Positions 16,640 to 25,792 of a stretch of DNA of 64,000 nucleotides are shown here, piece by piece. Both the position numbers and the translations under genes were made by a program. Source of the DNA: Deltaproteobacteria bacterium (GTDB taxonomy: Bacteria; Myxococcota; Myxococcia; Myxococcales; JAHFDP01). The stretch spans positions 62,001-126,000 of the forward strand of contig JAHFDP010000001.1 of assembly GCA_023248955.1 (NCBI GenBank). The letters are read 5' to 3'. Within the stretch, counting starts at the first letter, position 1, and each line of letters starts with the position of its first letter. A model generated the notes under the pieces. That model saw only the letters and a program-made list of their open reading frames with translations, did no database searches and was not told where the DNA came from.

Positions 16640-17607
16640 CTTGCGGCATCGAGCGCGTGGTAAGTGAGAATGAAATCGGCGCCAGCGCGGCGAATGCTCG
16701 TCAATATTTCCAAGACGGCGCGGCGCTCGTCGATAAGTCCACTCGCGGCGCCCGCTTTCACCAACGCGTATTCGCCGCTGACGTTGTAGGCCGCTACTGG
16801 CACGCGCGTGACGTCGCGCACGCGCGCGATGACATCGAGGTACGCGAGCGCGGGTTTCACCATCACCATGTCGGCGCCCTCGTCCAGGTCGGCCTCGACT
16901 TCGGCCAGCGCTTCGCGCGCATTGGCGGGATCCATCTGGTAGCCGCGGCGATCGCCAAAGGCAGGCGCAGAGCCAGCGGCATCGCGAAACGGTCCATAAA
17001 ACGCGCTCGCATATTTCGCGGCGTAGGAAAGAATCGGCACGTGCGAAAGTTGCGATTCATCGAGGCGCGCGCGAATCGCGGCCACGCGGCCGTCCATCAT
17101 GTCGCTCGGCGCCACGATGTCCGCACCAGCTTTTGCGCAGGCCAGCGCCATCTCGGCGAGCAGCGGCAGCGATTCGTCATTGAGCACTTCCTGCGCGCCC
17201 GCCACGGTCCCGATCACGCCACAGTGACCGTGATCGGTGTACTCGCAGAGGCACACGTCCGCGATCGTGGTTAGGTCCAGCACGGCCTCTTTGATCGCGC
17301 GCAGCGCTTGCGGGATGAGGCCGTCCGCGGAGGTGCCACCCGAGCCGCGCGCATCTTTTTGGTCCGGCACGCCAAAGAGGATGAGCCCGCCGAGACCGGC
17401 CGCTTTCGCCGCGTGCGCCTGCTCCACGATGCCGTCCACCGAGCGGCGGCTGACCCCAGGCATCGAAGCAATCGGCTGATGAACGCCGCGACCGGGCACG
17501 ACGAAGACCGGAAGAATCAGCTGCTCAGGTGTGAGACGCGTTTCACGCGCGAGCCGTCGCAGGCCCTCGCTGCGGCGCATTCGGCGCGGCCGGTGAGTCG
17601 GAAACAT
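16627..17607 (-). CDS. hemB: Delta-aminolevulinic acid dehydratase (porphobilinogen synthase)
   Basis: A 326-residue enzyme that condenses two 5-aminolevulinate molecules to porphobilinogen, the second shared step of tetrapyrrole synthesis. The catalytic lysines are Lys198 (SYAAKYASAFYGPFRDA) and Lys251 (VMVKPALAYLD). The motif DVCLCEYTDHGHCG supplies Cys119, Cys121 and Cys129, the zinc-type active site rather than the Asp/Mg type. It heads a run of five overlapping genes (DUF4177, RDD, tandem ATP-grasp, P1 peptidase). No other heme gene is nearby. Confidence 0.96.
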   Translation of the reverse strand: MFPTHRPRRMRRSEGLRRLARETRLTPEQLILPVFVVPGRGVHQPIASMPGVSRRSVDGIVEQAHAAKAAGLGGLILFGVPDQKDARGSGGTSADGLIPQALRAIKEAVLDLTTIADVCLCEYTDHGHCGVIGTVAGAQEVLNDESLPLLAEMALACAKAGADIVAPSDMMDGRVAAIRARLDESQLSHVPILSYAAKYASAFYGPFRDAAGSAPAFGDRRGYQMDPANAREALAEVEADLDEGADMVMVKPALAYLDVIARVRDVTRVPVAAYNVSGEYALVKAGAASGLIDERRAVLEILTSIRRAGADFILTYHALDAARWLI

Positions 17608-17658
17608 GCGGGCGCAATGTAGGCGAACCGACCGATCGTCGCAACGCGAACGAATGCG

Positions 17659-18294
17659 CTACTGGGTCGATCCCGCCACGAGCTGCGCGGGAACGGCCGC
17701 CGCTGGAATGAAACCGTTTCCGCTACCGCGCCGCGGGGCCACGTAAATTCCGCCGGTGCCCGCGCCGCCGCCGTTGAGACAGAGTCCGGACATGCCCTCG
17801 GACATCGCATCGTTGCCGTTGGCGCTCGACGCTGGACAATTGGTGTTGACCACGACGTAGGCAACGTTGATCACATTACCCAGGTAATCCTTTTGGCCGG
17901 CCATGTTGGGCTGCGTATTGTTAATATAGGGGCCATTCCAACAAGCGTTGAAGTTGGAGGTGCCACAACTCGCTTGCCCTGCGGGAATGGCCTCCAGCGC
18001 GGTATCGCCCGTTGTAAAGGCGCTGGCGACGCCTGACTCGTTGCTGGGCGTCCAATTTCCCGCTCCCTTCGGCCAGAAGCCCGTGTCGGTGCGGTAGCGC
18101 TGCATGCCAAGTGCGATCTGACTGAGACCGTGAATGGAGCTCACGATATTGGTTTTGTCGGCCTGGGTCATCATCGCCGGCGCCAACGAGGCTGCCAGCA
18201 CCATCACGAGCGCTACGACAACGAGCAGCTCGAGCAGCGTGAAACCAGTGGGCCGTTGATTGCGCAGTGCGCCCTCCCGAAAACCCTTCACCAT
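17659..18294 (-). CDS. Type IV pilin-like prepilin (GspG/PilE class)
   Basis: A 211-residue protein with a prepilin leader ending at Gly followed by FTLLELLVVVALVMVLAA; Glu5 of the mature protein is present. The ATG at 18294 is preferred over a TTG five codons earlier. The C-terminal domain contains YRTDTGFWPKGAGNW, close to the major type II pseudopilin pattern, and four cysteines that may pair. No secretion or pilus assembly genes adjoin it, so it is an orphan pseudopilin or minor pilin. Confidence 0.78.
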   Translation of the reverse strand: MVKGFREGALRNQRPTGFTLLELLVVVALVMVLAASLAPAMMTQADKTNIVSSIHGLSQIALGMQRYRTDTGFWPKGAGNWTPSNESGVASAFTTGDTALEAIPAGQASCGTSNFNACWNGPYINNTQPNMAGQKDYLGNVINVAYVVVNTNCPASSANGNDAMSEGMSGLCLNGGGAGTGGIYVAPRRGSGNGFIPAAAVPAQLVAGSTQ

Positions 18295-18344
18295 TCTATG
18301 CTCGAGCAACGCTCCGACAAACTGAACATTGTTTCCTCGAGGGC

Positions 18345-19082
18345 CTACAGCTCCTGCGCGACGACAAACTCCGGCATTGGCCTACCCTCGACGTCGTACA
18401 GCACCAGCGGCGCGAGGACGTCCAATCCGCTTGCGCCGCCGCGCGTGGCTTCCATCAGGAGCAGCCGAGCCGGTGCGTCCGGACGCGGATGAACGAATCG
18501 CAAACGCTTGGGCTCGAGGCCGTTTTGGTGAAGCACGGCGATCAATTCCGCGAGCCGCGCGACCGGGTAGATCAAGCGCAAACGCCCACCCGGCTTGAGC
18601 TGGCGCGCGGCGGCGACAATAACGTCGGAGAGCGTGCAAGCGATCTCGTGTCGGGCCAACGCGCGCTCGCGGCCAACGCTGCGCCGACCGGTGCCCAGCG
18701 GACGATACGGCGGATTGCACAACACCAGCTCGACGACCTGTCCCGACAAGACGCGCGGATCGCGCAGATCACCACACACCGAACGCACGCGATCGGCCAC
18801 GCCGTTCATGATCACGTTGCGCGCAAAGAGCTCTGCCAAAGCGGGCTGCAATTCCACGCCGGTGAATTGCGTCCCAGGCCAGCGACGCGCCAGCAGAAGC
18901 GTCACCACACCGCAACCGGCGCCCAACTCCACGACCTGCGCGGGCGGCCGCTCGGAGGCGTGCGCCGCGAAATCCGCGAGCAACACGGCGTCCGTTCCGA
19001 ATCGATAACCATCGATGCGCTGCGCGAGCCGCACGGCGCCGTGCGCCAGGGAATCCAACGTCTCGCCAACCAATGCCGACAT
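18345..19082 (-). CDS. TrmN6-like tRNA (adenine-N6) methyltransferase
   Basis: A 245-residue Rossmann-fold methyltransferase that uses S-adenosylmethionine. The SAM-binding loop is VVELGAGCGVVTLLLARRW; the catalytic motif is LCNPPYRPL, the NPPY of N6-adenine or N5-glutamine methyltransferases. The opening RIDGYRFGTDAVLLADFA fits the YfiC/TrmN6 group, which methylates A37 of tRNA-Val. The frame is open for another 790 bases upstream, but that part lies within the DUF1015 gene; the ATG at 19082 starts where homology begins. Confidence 0.85.
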   Translation of the reverse strand: MSALVGETLDSLAHGAVRLAQRIDGYRFGTDAVLLADFAAHASERPPAQVVELGAGCGVVTLLLARRWPGTQFTGVELQPALAELFARNVIMNGVADRVRSVCGDLRDPRVLSGQVVELVLCNPPYRPLGTGRRSVGRERALARHEIACTLSDVIVAAARQLKPGGRLRLIYPVARLAELIAVLHQNGLEPKRLRFVHPRPDAPARLLLMEATRGGASGLDVLAPLVLYDVEGRPMPEFVVAQEL

Positions 19083-19102
19083 CGTAACGCGAAGGTAATA
19101 AC

Positions 19103-20431
19103 CTACACCTCGACGCGCTCGGTGGGGTTGACGAGATTCACCACCAGACCGCTGGCCAGCTTGGGAAAAAAGTAGGTGCTCTTTTGCGGCATTACTTCGC
19201 CCGCTTCCGCCACCGCGCGCACCTGCCACATCGGTGTGGGATTGAGCAAAAATCCGAGTTGCGCTTCGCCCGCGAAAACCTGCTCCACGGCCATGCGCGA
19301 ATCCTTGACGTAACGCAGATTGACCTGCCGCTCTTGCGATTCCTGCGAGAGACCGAGCACGTGCTGCAACAAGAGACCATGCAGCATCGACACGTCGAGC
19401 GCGCGCAGCGTGGGATTTTTCGGGAGCGCGTGCACGTGCGCCGTGTCGACGCCGTCGCGAAGCGTCAGGAGCCGCAAGCGGCGATCGGAAGCGGCCAGCA
19501 GAAACGCGTGGTGCGAAGGGCCGCCCGCTTCGGCGAGACGCCGCACCGCGCTCGGCACGTCCGTTTCGAGATCGGTCACTTCGAAAAACTCCGCCACCAG
19601 CTGCAAAAACGTCGGCAGCGAAAATCCGGCGATGCCGTGGACGAGGCGATGCGTCGGATAGATCACGAGCCCCGGATCGCTCATGCCGCAGAGGAATGAG
19701 AGCACGTACCGGTGTGCGCCAGCGGAATGCGAGGCCTCCGTAGCTCCGCGTTCTAGAAAGTCGCGGTAACCGAGCGCGGTTTCGTAACGGTGATGACCGT
19801 CGGCGATGAACGCTTTGCGGCTCTTCACGAGCGCCCGCATCGCCTTGATGACGGCAGGATCGGTCACCCGCCACAGCTCGTGATCGACACCATCATCGCT
19901 GTGCGCGGTACGCCGATCAGCCGCTCCCAGCGCGGGTTCTAGCGTCTTCCACACTTCGCCTGCCTCGTCGGGAACCAGCGAAAAAATGGGCGACAGGTTG
20001 GCCTTGCATTGCTTGATGAGCTCCATCCGATCCGCCTTTGGACCCGAGAGCGTGCGCTCGTGGGGCAAAACCACGCCGTCGGAAAAGGGATGCAGCTTGA
20101 GCAACGCAAAGAAGCCACGCCGCGTGTGGTGCGCGCCATCGGGGCCTTTGAACGTTTGCGACAGCGCGTAAAGCGCGGGCTTTTCGTCGCGCACCAATAC
20201 GCCCTCTTTGCACCACGCCTCCAGCGTCTGCGCGCTGCGCCGGTACTTTTCGCCGGGTGCATCACCGGGCCGCTCGGGCGGAAGCTCGAGGCGAATGAAA
20301 TTGTGCGGATGGCGCGATTCGAGCGCGCGCTGCTCAGCAGACGAAATGACATCGTACGGCGGCGTCACCACATGAGTCAGATCGATGGACTTCGCGTAGC
20401 CAAGCGCGCGGAAGGGAGCGATGTCGGGCAT
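19103..20431 (-). CDS. DUF1015-family protein
   Basis: A 442-residue cytoplasmic protein with the DUF1015 landmarks: the opening MPDIAPFRALGY, VVTPPYDVIS, the central ADGHHRYETALGYRDF motif (His-His pair), and the ending MPQKSTYFFPKLASGLVVN. The family is uncharacterised; in several lineages it is encoded near serine biosynthesis genes, which are not present here. I chose the ATG at 20431 because the conserved start lies there; the frame is open further upstream across recO. Confidence 0.88.
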   Translation of the reverse strand: MPDIAPFRALGYAKSIDLTHVVTPPYDVISSAEQRALESRHPHNFIRLELPPERPGDAPGEKYRRSAQTLEAWCKEGVLVRDEKPALYALSQTFKGPDGAHHTRRGFFALLKLHPFSDGVVLPHERTLSGPKADRMELIKQCKANLSPIFSLVPDEAGEVWKTLEPALGAADRRTAHSDDGVDHELWRVTDPAVIKAMRALVKSRKAFIADGHHRYETALGYRDFLERGATEASHSAGAHRYVLSFLCGMSDPGLVIYPTHRLVHGIAGFSLPTFLQLVAEFFEVTDLETDVPSAVRRLAEAGGPSHHAFLLAASDRRLRLLTLRDGVDTAHVHALPKNPTLRALDVSMLHGLLLQHVLGLSQESQERQVNLRYVKDSRMAVEQVFAGEAQLGFLLNPTPMWQVRAVAEAGEVMPQKSTYFFPKLASGLVVNLVNPTERVEV

Positions 20432-20478
20432 GGCAGCGAGGTAGCAATGGGGCGCGGGTGCGTCAAGGACGCGGCGTT

Positions 20479-21210
20479 CTATGAATCCGCCCCTAGCTGC
20501 TCCATCAACTTCACGCTCTTCATTCGCCGTCCAAGATGGTGCGTGAGAAATCCGCGCACGGCCGCGCGCAGAGCTGGCGCGTCGGGCAAACTTCGACCAC
20601 CGGCCGCCAACCCGCCGGACTGTAGCTCCCGAAGCGAATTGACATTTTCGCAAGTGATGCGCAGGCACGCTTCCGAGGCGCACGTCCAACAAGTCGCGCC
20701 ACCAGCAGCAGGATCGAACCTCAGCATCTCCCCTATCAGTGGTCCGCCGCAGCGCGCGCAAACCGAAAGCTCCGGTGCCAGCCCAGCCGCGGCCAGCGCG
20801 GCCAACTCCAAAGCGCGCAGTTCGCCTGCAGTGGCTGGACCGCGATCCAGGAGGCGCAAGAATGCGATCGACAAGTCGAGGAGCGCATCGGCCGGTTCAT
20901 GCTCGCGCGTGAGCTCGCGGGCCAACTCCGCCGCGTAGCCAGCCTGCGCCAACGCCGCGAGATTCGAGCGCAGCCCACGAAAAGGTTCGCGCACTAGCGC
21001 ACTCGAAAGAAGCGACAACTCGCCGCGACCCGATTCCAGCTGTACGGCTAAGAGCGAAAAGGGCTCGAGGACGCCGGCAAATCGGCGAACGCTTTTTCGC
21101 GCGCCGCGCGCGTAGGCCGCCACTCTGCCCTGCCCGCGACAGAGCAGTTGCACCACCAGGTCGGCGTCGCGAAACGGCGTGAGCCGCAGAACTATGGCTT
21201 CTTGCTCCAT
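20479..21210 (-). CDS. recO: DNA repair protein RecO
   Basis: A 243-residue protein of the RecFOR pathway that helps load RecA onto single-stranded DNA coated with SSB. The N-terminal OB fold includes EAIVLRLTPFRDADLVVQLL and GRVAAYARGARKS. A zinc finger is formed by CARC and CWTC in the C-terminal half. Its length matches the family. It is divergent from the lipoprotein gene starting at 21235, with 24 bp between starts. Confidence 0.92.
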   Translation of the reverse strand: MEQEAIVLRLTPFRDADLVVQLLCRGQGRVAAYARGARKSVRRFAGVLEPFSLLAVQLESGRGELSLLSSALVREPFRGLRSNLAALAQAGYAAELARELTREHEPADALLDLSIAFLRLLDRGPATAGELRALELAALAAAGLAPELSVCARCGGPLIGEMLRFDPAAGGATCWTCASEACLRITCENVNSLRELQSGGLAAGGRSLPDAPALRAAVRGFLTHHLGRRMKSVKLMEQLGADS

Positions 21211-21234
21211 CGGCTCCCTGGTATACTCATTACC

Positions 21235-22314
21235 ATGCGCTCAATACCGATGATGTTGATTCTCGCAGCCGCAGCCTGCAGGACCGCGCCCAACAAAAAC
21301 GGGAACGGCGACGGTGGCAACTACGACAAACCCGACGGCGGCCCGCCGCCGAACGGCGTGTGCGCCACCGAGCATACCGGTGCCAATGCCGATGGCGACA
21401 CGGTGACTTTTTGCGATAGCTTCTTTGCCGAGCGGCCTTTCGTGCGCCCACCCGCAGACGACAAAAAGTCAAGTGGCGTTTCGACGCTTTATGTCGCCGC
21501 CATGGACACGCAATACGCGAACCTCGTCGATCGCCAAGGAACGATTTACGCCGTCGTCGGAAGCGACGGTCATTCGGCGACATCGCTGCCCGCGGGCCTT
21601 CGGGCGCCGAGCTACCGACATCAGTTCCTGATTTACCTGGTCTCAGGAACCGTCGGCACGACCACCGATCCCAACAGCAATAAGTCCGTCCCTTCGATTC
21701 AGCTCACGACCGCAAAACCAGCGATCCTCCTCGAGGGCAAGCAACTCGACGGTGTCTTTCTCGGCGGATGGGAGGGCCAGGTCTCCAAGCGCCTCGGCGA
21801 CAACCTCTGGGATTCGACGGCATTGGTTCCAATTCGCATCACCTTCACCTCGCTCGACAAGCTCGCCAATTTTATGGTGTGGAACGATGCGAACGTGACG
21901 CTTCCCGATGGAGAGCGCTACGCCATGGTCGGCGCCGTTGACAACCGGACGTCACCAGTGAAGGCCTCCGATGGAACCTGCTACCCGGCGCTTTCCTCCT
22001 ACGGCGACGGCAATCCGCTCTTTAGCGCCACGTCGTCGAACGTTCGGCTCTTGCGCTATCCCGCCATGCACGGCCCGGGCGAGGATGAGCTCAGTTTCGA
22101 ATACCCGGAAGGCTCGATCAACGGCGGATTCAATGGAATGGATTGGGCAAACAATCGGCAGGTCAACAGCTATCTGGTGATTCATCCCGCGGGCATGCTG
22201 CAGGCCGCGCCAACAGGTGAGTGGGTCTCCATCGCCATCAATCCCCACGGCTCACCGAACGGAAACCTGTTCAAGCTGCATCCGGTCGTTGGTGGCGGCG
22301 GCGCGTGTAACTAA
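21235..22314 (+). CDS. Unknown secreted lipoprotein
   Basis: A 359-residue lipoprotein: MRSIPMMLILAAAAC gives a short signal peptide and lipobox. A Gly/Asn/Asp linker (GNGDGGNYDKPDGG) follows, then a compact domain of about 310 residues with beta-rich segments and few cysteines. I do not recognise the domain. The ATG at 21235 fits the signal peptide; the longer frame from 21148 would overlap recO. The gene converges with the HTTM gene, their stops overlapping by a few bases. Confidence 0.7.
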   Translation: MRSIPMMLILAAAACRTAPNKNGNGDGGNYDKPDGGPPPNGVCATEHTGANADGDTVTFCDSFFAERPFVRPPADDKKSSGVSTLYVAAMDTQYANLVDRQGTIYAVVGSDGHSATSLPAGLRAPSYRHQFLIYLVSGTVGTTTDPNSNKSVPSIQLTTAKPAILLEGKQLDGVFLGGWEGQVSKRLGDNLWDSTALVPIRITFTSLDKLANFMVWNDANVTLPDGERYAMVGAVDNRTSPVKASDGTCYPALSSYGDGNPLFSATSSNVRLLRYPAMHGPGEDELSFEYPEGSINGGFNGMDWANNRQVNSYLVIHPAGMLQAAPTGEWVSIAINPHGSPNGNLFKLHPVVGGGGACN

Positions 22315-23597
22315 CTGCGGTGAACGCGGCACGCCGCGCCATTGCAGGAAACGAGAATGAGCCGGTTCTGTGCCACCCAGGCGTAGACGCTATTTCCGAC
22401 ACGCTCCGCACCGGGAAGATAAAGCACCGGCGCCATCCACAACGTGGCCGGCATCCGCGCAATGAGCCAGCGCATCGCCGCGAACCCCGACAGCACCGTT
22501 CCATCGGTTGTGCACAAATGCATCTCGGCCAGGAGCGTGCCCGGCGTTCGGCCCAACGCGTTTATCTGCGCGGGAGACAATCCGTGGACATCGACAAACT
22601 GCGTCCTCTCGAGGAGATCGAGCCGCCGCACCAGTCGCCGCGTGCGTTGGCAGAGCGGACACTCGGCATCGAAATAGACCGTGGCGCGCCGTGTGGAAAA
22701 CCGTGCGCGCCATTTGACGAGCCCTTCGTCGAGCTCTTCTTCGGAAAAGAAAGGGATATAAACGAGCAGCATGATTATCCCGAAAACGGGAATCGTCATG
22801 GTGGCGATAATCCAGCCGTGAATGAAAAGGCCCAAGAGCACCGCATAGGGCCGCGCCGCTCGGAACCAGAGAATGAAGGCCATGATGACCTCGCCAAACA
22901 AAGTGGCGAAGCTGAGCGCCGAATAAATAACCGGATAATTCATTAATTGTTCAACGCCACGCTTATTGAAATCGATTAATCCGAGCACATAATAAATCGC
23001 GTGGCCAGCGTGCCACAGATCGCCGCGGCTCTTGGCGTAGGCGGTGGTGAAGTAAACAACCGACACCTGAATGGCCATCATGCGCTGCGCCCACGGCGGG
23101 CAGAGTTCGTCCACGCCGTCTTCCGATTCCGCGGTGCGCAGCCGGCGGATCAGGCTGTCGACGGAGTAGGCGGTCCCGGCGGGCGCGAAAAGAAAAAAGA
23201 AAAGCATGTTGCGCAAAATGGTGTCACCGCTGTTGAGCACCAGGTTGTTTCGCTCGTGAAACGAGACCACCAACACGAAGAGCACCAGGGTGACGATTCG
23301 CGTTTGATAGCCAACCGTAAAAAGAATCGCCGTTGCGAAGACGGCCGCCAGCGCCAGGCGAACGGCCCACGGGCTAGTGAAATAGTAGAGCAGCGTGTGG
23401 TAGGCGCGGAACATCCCGTCGTCGAGGCTATGGGTGGTGAGCAGGCCCTCGTCCGAGAAAAACGTGGTCGCGTCACGCGCCCAGAGAATGAAGCTGTAGA
23501 TGACCATCAAGCCGAGCGCGATGCGAAAGAGCCCCAACACCCGTGCGCGCTGCGGCGCGAAAAAGAAGCGGTCCCAGTCGCGCAGGGGGTGAATCAT
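22311..23597 (-). CDS. HTTM membrane protein with C-terminal DCC redox domain
   Basis: A 428-residue fusion. Residues about 1-290 carry seven or eight hydrophobic helices of the HTTM type (related to vitamin-K-dependent gamma-carboxylase), with LGLFRIALGLMVIY at the start. Residues about 300-420 are a DCC (DUF393) thiol-disulfide domain with the motif DAECPLCQRTRRLVRRLD. The start overlaps the stop of the partner gene as ATGA. HTTM and DUF5819-like partners are often adjacent. The reaction is unknown; the CxxC points to redox chemistry at the membrane. Confidence 0.85.
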   Translation of the reverse strand: MIHPLRDWDRFFFAPQRARVLGLFRIALGLMVIYSFILWARDATTFFSDEGLLTTHSLDDGMFRAYHTLLYYFTSPWAVRLALAAVFATAILFTVGYQTRIVTLVLFVLVVSFHERNNLVLNSGDTILRNMLFFFLFAPAGTAYSVDSLIRRLRTAESEDGVDELCPPWAQRMMAIQVSVVYFTTAYAKSRGDLWHAGHAIYYVLGLIDFNKRGVEQLMNYPVIYSALSFATLFGEVIMAFILWFRAARPYAVLLGLFIHGWIIATMTIPVFGIIMLLVYIPFFSEEELDEGLVKWRARFSTRRATVYFDAECPLCQRTRRLVRRLDLLERTQFVDVHGLSPAQINALGRTPGTLLAEMHLCTTDGTVLSGFAAMRWLIARMPATLWMAPVLYLPGAERVGNSVYAWVAQNRLILVSCNGAACRVHRS

Positions 23598-24232
23598 CGC
23601 AGGTCGCCTGGCGCGACATCGTAGTCGATGAGCGTTTCCGCCTGCGTCTTCTGCTCGCGCAGAAGATGGGTGTAGTCGATCCAGTCCTTCTTCCCGGCAC
23701 GGTCGTAGGCGGGAATTACCGCGGTGTTCTTGATCACGGTGACCTTTACTACCGGGTTCGCCGCCGTCGAGTGCTGGCGCGCAATCCACTGCGCGAAATC
23801 GGCGAAGAACGCGCGATTGCCTTGGTCATAAAGATTCTGAGTATATTTACGGGTGCGCTTGTACACCATCGACCAAAACGTTCCGTAATCGCGCAATCTC
23901 GGAAAGGCCCACGTTTCGATGCTGCCATCTTTGTGCGAGATGGTCGCCGAAACGTAACGATTCTCCTGCAACGGATTGGGCGCGAACATGGCCCAGTCCT
24001 GCCAGGTTGCCGTGTTGTAGAGGTAGGTGGCCACCGCTTCCTGCGGTCGAAAATAGGGCGCGCCGTGCATCGCCTTCGAACCAACGAGCGTGGGAAGGAT
24101 CAGCGTGCGCCCCAACAACCAGCTCTTCACCGGCGATGGATTGGGCGCTAGCCACGCACACACCGCCAGCCAGTGCCACACGATGAAAGCACTCACCAGA
24201 AGCTTTTGCCACCGCGGATAGGCGTGGTTCAT
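23594..24232 (-). CDS. HTTM partner membrane protein (DUF5819-like)
   Basis: A 212-residue protein with an N-terminal membrane helix (about 10-28), a second short hydrophobic stretch and a soluble domain containing WQDWAMFAPNPLQENRYV, a motif common in proteins paired with HTTM. It ends with the ATGA overlap into the HTTM-DCC gene, so the two are co-translated and probably act together. Function unknown. Confidence 0.7.
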   Translation of the reverse strand: MNHAYPRWQKLLVSAFIVWHWLAVCAWLAPNPSPVKSWLLGRTLILPTLVGSKAMHGAPYFRPQEAVATYLYNTATWQDWAMFAPNPLQENRYVSATISHKDGSIETWAFPRLRDYGTFWSMVYKRTRKYTQNLYDQGNRAFFADFAQWIARQHSTAANPVVKVTVIKNTAVIPAYDRAGKKDWIDYTHLLREQKTQAETLIDYDVAPGDLR

Positions 24233-24239
24233 CCGTGGT

Positions 24240-24548
24240 TCATCCGCGAATCAGTCGCGACAACCAGCTGCGTCCGCGTCGGCGCCGCGGCGCAACCATC
24301 TCCTCGGTCGCCGCAGCTTGCCGCTGCTCCTCGTAACGCAGCGCCGCTTCATCCGCCGAGAGGCCCACCGCCAACGCGTATTGCCGCACGAATCCCGCCA
24401 CGAACACCGCGGCGGGAAGGTTCTGCACATCGTCCGCTTCCAACGCCACCAGCGCGTGCAGCCGAATCTTGGTCTGCCCGGCGACGTCTTCCAGCGTGAG
24501 CCCGCGAAGTTCGCGCGCTTGCTTGAGCCAGATACCTACGGATTCCAT
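24240..24548 (-). CDS. RodZ-type helix-turn-helix protein, lacking the membrane part
   Basis: A 102-residue protein equal to the cytoplasmic N-terminus of RodZ: IWLKQARELRGLTLEDVAGQTKI, then LEADDVQNLPAAVFVAGFVRQYALAVGL. RodZ normally continues with a membrane helix and periplasmic domain that help anchor MreB; here the protein stops after a basic tail (RRRRGRSWLSRLIRG). The ATG at 24548 is chosen because the conserved domain begins there. It may be a stand-alone regulator or a truncated RodZ. Confidence 0.8.
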   Translation of the reverse strand: MESVGIWLKQARELRGLTLEDVAGQTKIRLHALVALEADDVQNLPAAVFVAGFVRQYALAVGLSADEAALRYEEQRQAAATEEMVAPRRRRGRSWLSRLIRG

Positions 24549-24567
24549 CGAAGCGATGATCTCCCTT

Positions 24568-25335
24568 TCACGGCGCGGGTGCGAGATCCGAAAGGTATTT
24601 CCCGCACTCCTCGGCCACCGACGGCTGCTCTTTCGCCAGAGCCTTGCACTTGGCAAACGCGGCACGCGCCTCCGCGGTACGTCCCAATTTTCCATAAGCG
24701 AGTCCCAAAAATTTTTGCCCCTCGGGCGCTTTTTCGCAAAACGACGCCATCTGCCCGAAGCTCTCCAGCGCGGCCGCACCCTGCCCCGCCTCCATCTGCA
24801 GCATGCCCAACTCGCGCCAAGCCGCGCAATATTTCGGCGTCACAATCAGTACGCTGCGCAACTCGGAATTGGCGCGCGCGGTGTCGCCTTTTTTGGCGTA
24901 GCAGATGGCGAGGTTCACCTGCGCCGCGGGCCGCTCCGCGTAGAGCGGATCCTCCAGCGCCTTTTTGAGCAACACGATCGCTTCGTCGAAACGCCCCTGC
25001 CGCATATTCAACGTGGCCAGGTTGTTTTGCGCCTCGGGATAGTTGGGGCGCAGCGCCAGTGCGGTCCGCAGCTCGCGCTCGGCGTCGTCGAATTTTCCCA
25101 TGCTAAAGCCGTAGACGAGGCCCAAGGCGAAATGGACTTCCGGAAGATCGGGATCGGCATCGACGGCCAACATAAACTCGCGCAGCGCACTCTGGCTGTC
25201 GCCGGCCTTGAGCGCGTTGGCGCCAAGATCGTGGTGAATCTCCGCTGTGCGCTGCCGCTGCTCGCGCGAGGGCCCGGCGCAGGCCATGATCGGTCCGATC
25301 AACAATAATGCAAATGCAATACAGATACCCTTCAT
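24568..25335 (-). CDS. TPR lipoprotein of the PilF/PilW type
   Basis: A 255-residue lipoprotein (lipobox IMAC, Cys19) with about five tetratricopeptide repeats in residues 35-240, for example DLGANALKAGDSQSALREFMLA and NLATLNMRQGRFDEAIVLLKKAL. This layout is that of PilF/PilW, the pilotin that helps assemble the type IV pilus secretin. No other pilus genes adjoin. The ATG shares one base with the upstream stop (TGATG). Confidence 0.78.
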   Translation of the reverse strand: MKGICIAFALLLIGPIMACAGPSREQRQRTAEIHHDLGANALKAGDSQSALREFMLAVDADPDLPEVHFALGLVYGFSMGKFDDAERELRTALALRPNYPEAQNNLATLNMRQGRFDEAIVLLKKALEDPLYAERPAAQVNLAICYAKKGDTARANSELRSVLIVTPKYCAAWRELGMLQMEAGQGAAALESFGQMASFCEKAPEGQKFLGLAYGKLGRTAEARAAFAKCKALAKEQPSVAEECGKYLSDLAPAP

Positions 25336-25784
25336 CAGAAACTCACCAAGAGTCGCGCCATCGCCAGCCGCGCATCCGGAACACCGGCCGATTCAGTCCG
25401 CTGTTCGGGCGCGAAAAAAACGGGAAATTGCGCCAACGCCCCCGCGCGCCGAGCCGCGTCCAGCGTGTTCCAGCGCATCGAATCGATCAAAAGGCCCAGG
25501 TTCTCGGCAAAGGCCAGCGCCTCGGCCAACACCGCGCGCAGCGCTTCTTGCGCCACCGAACCTTCCGCGGGGCGGTAGATCACCACGTGATGCGTCGCTT
25601 CGAGATAGAGGCCGATCTGCACTTCGTAAAATTCGCCCGCGCGAGACGCGCAAATCACCGCACGCACATGTTCGGCGGCATGACCCGGCAACTGCACCAA
25701 CGGCGCGTTCACGCTGGCGTAGAGCGCCGCAATCGACTCGGCGGACACGGCCATGAAGCGCTGCGACGTCTCTTCGACGAACAT
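25335..25784 (-). CDS. Conserved hypothetical protein
   Basis: A 149-residue soluble alpha/beta protein without signal peptide or recognised motif. It starts 8 bp after the preceding gene and ends overlapping the TPR gene by one base, so it belongs to the same transcript. The steady codon pattern and tight packing support that it is real. Function unknown. Confidence 0.6.
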   Translation of the reverse strand: MFVEETSQRFMAVSAESIAALYASVNAPLVQLPGHAAEHVRAVICASRAGEFYEVQIGLYLEATHHVVIYRPAEGSVAQEALRAVLAEALAFAENLGLLIDSMRWNTLDAARRAGALAQFPVFFAPEQRTESAGVPDARLAMARLLVSF

Positions 25785-25792
25785 GTTGGCCG

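Noticed and set aside
18345-19874. 509-codon extended version of the TrmN6-like gene
   Set aside because: The added 264 codons overlap the DUF1015 gene and have shadow composition; methyltransferase homology begins at the internal ATG.
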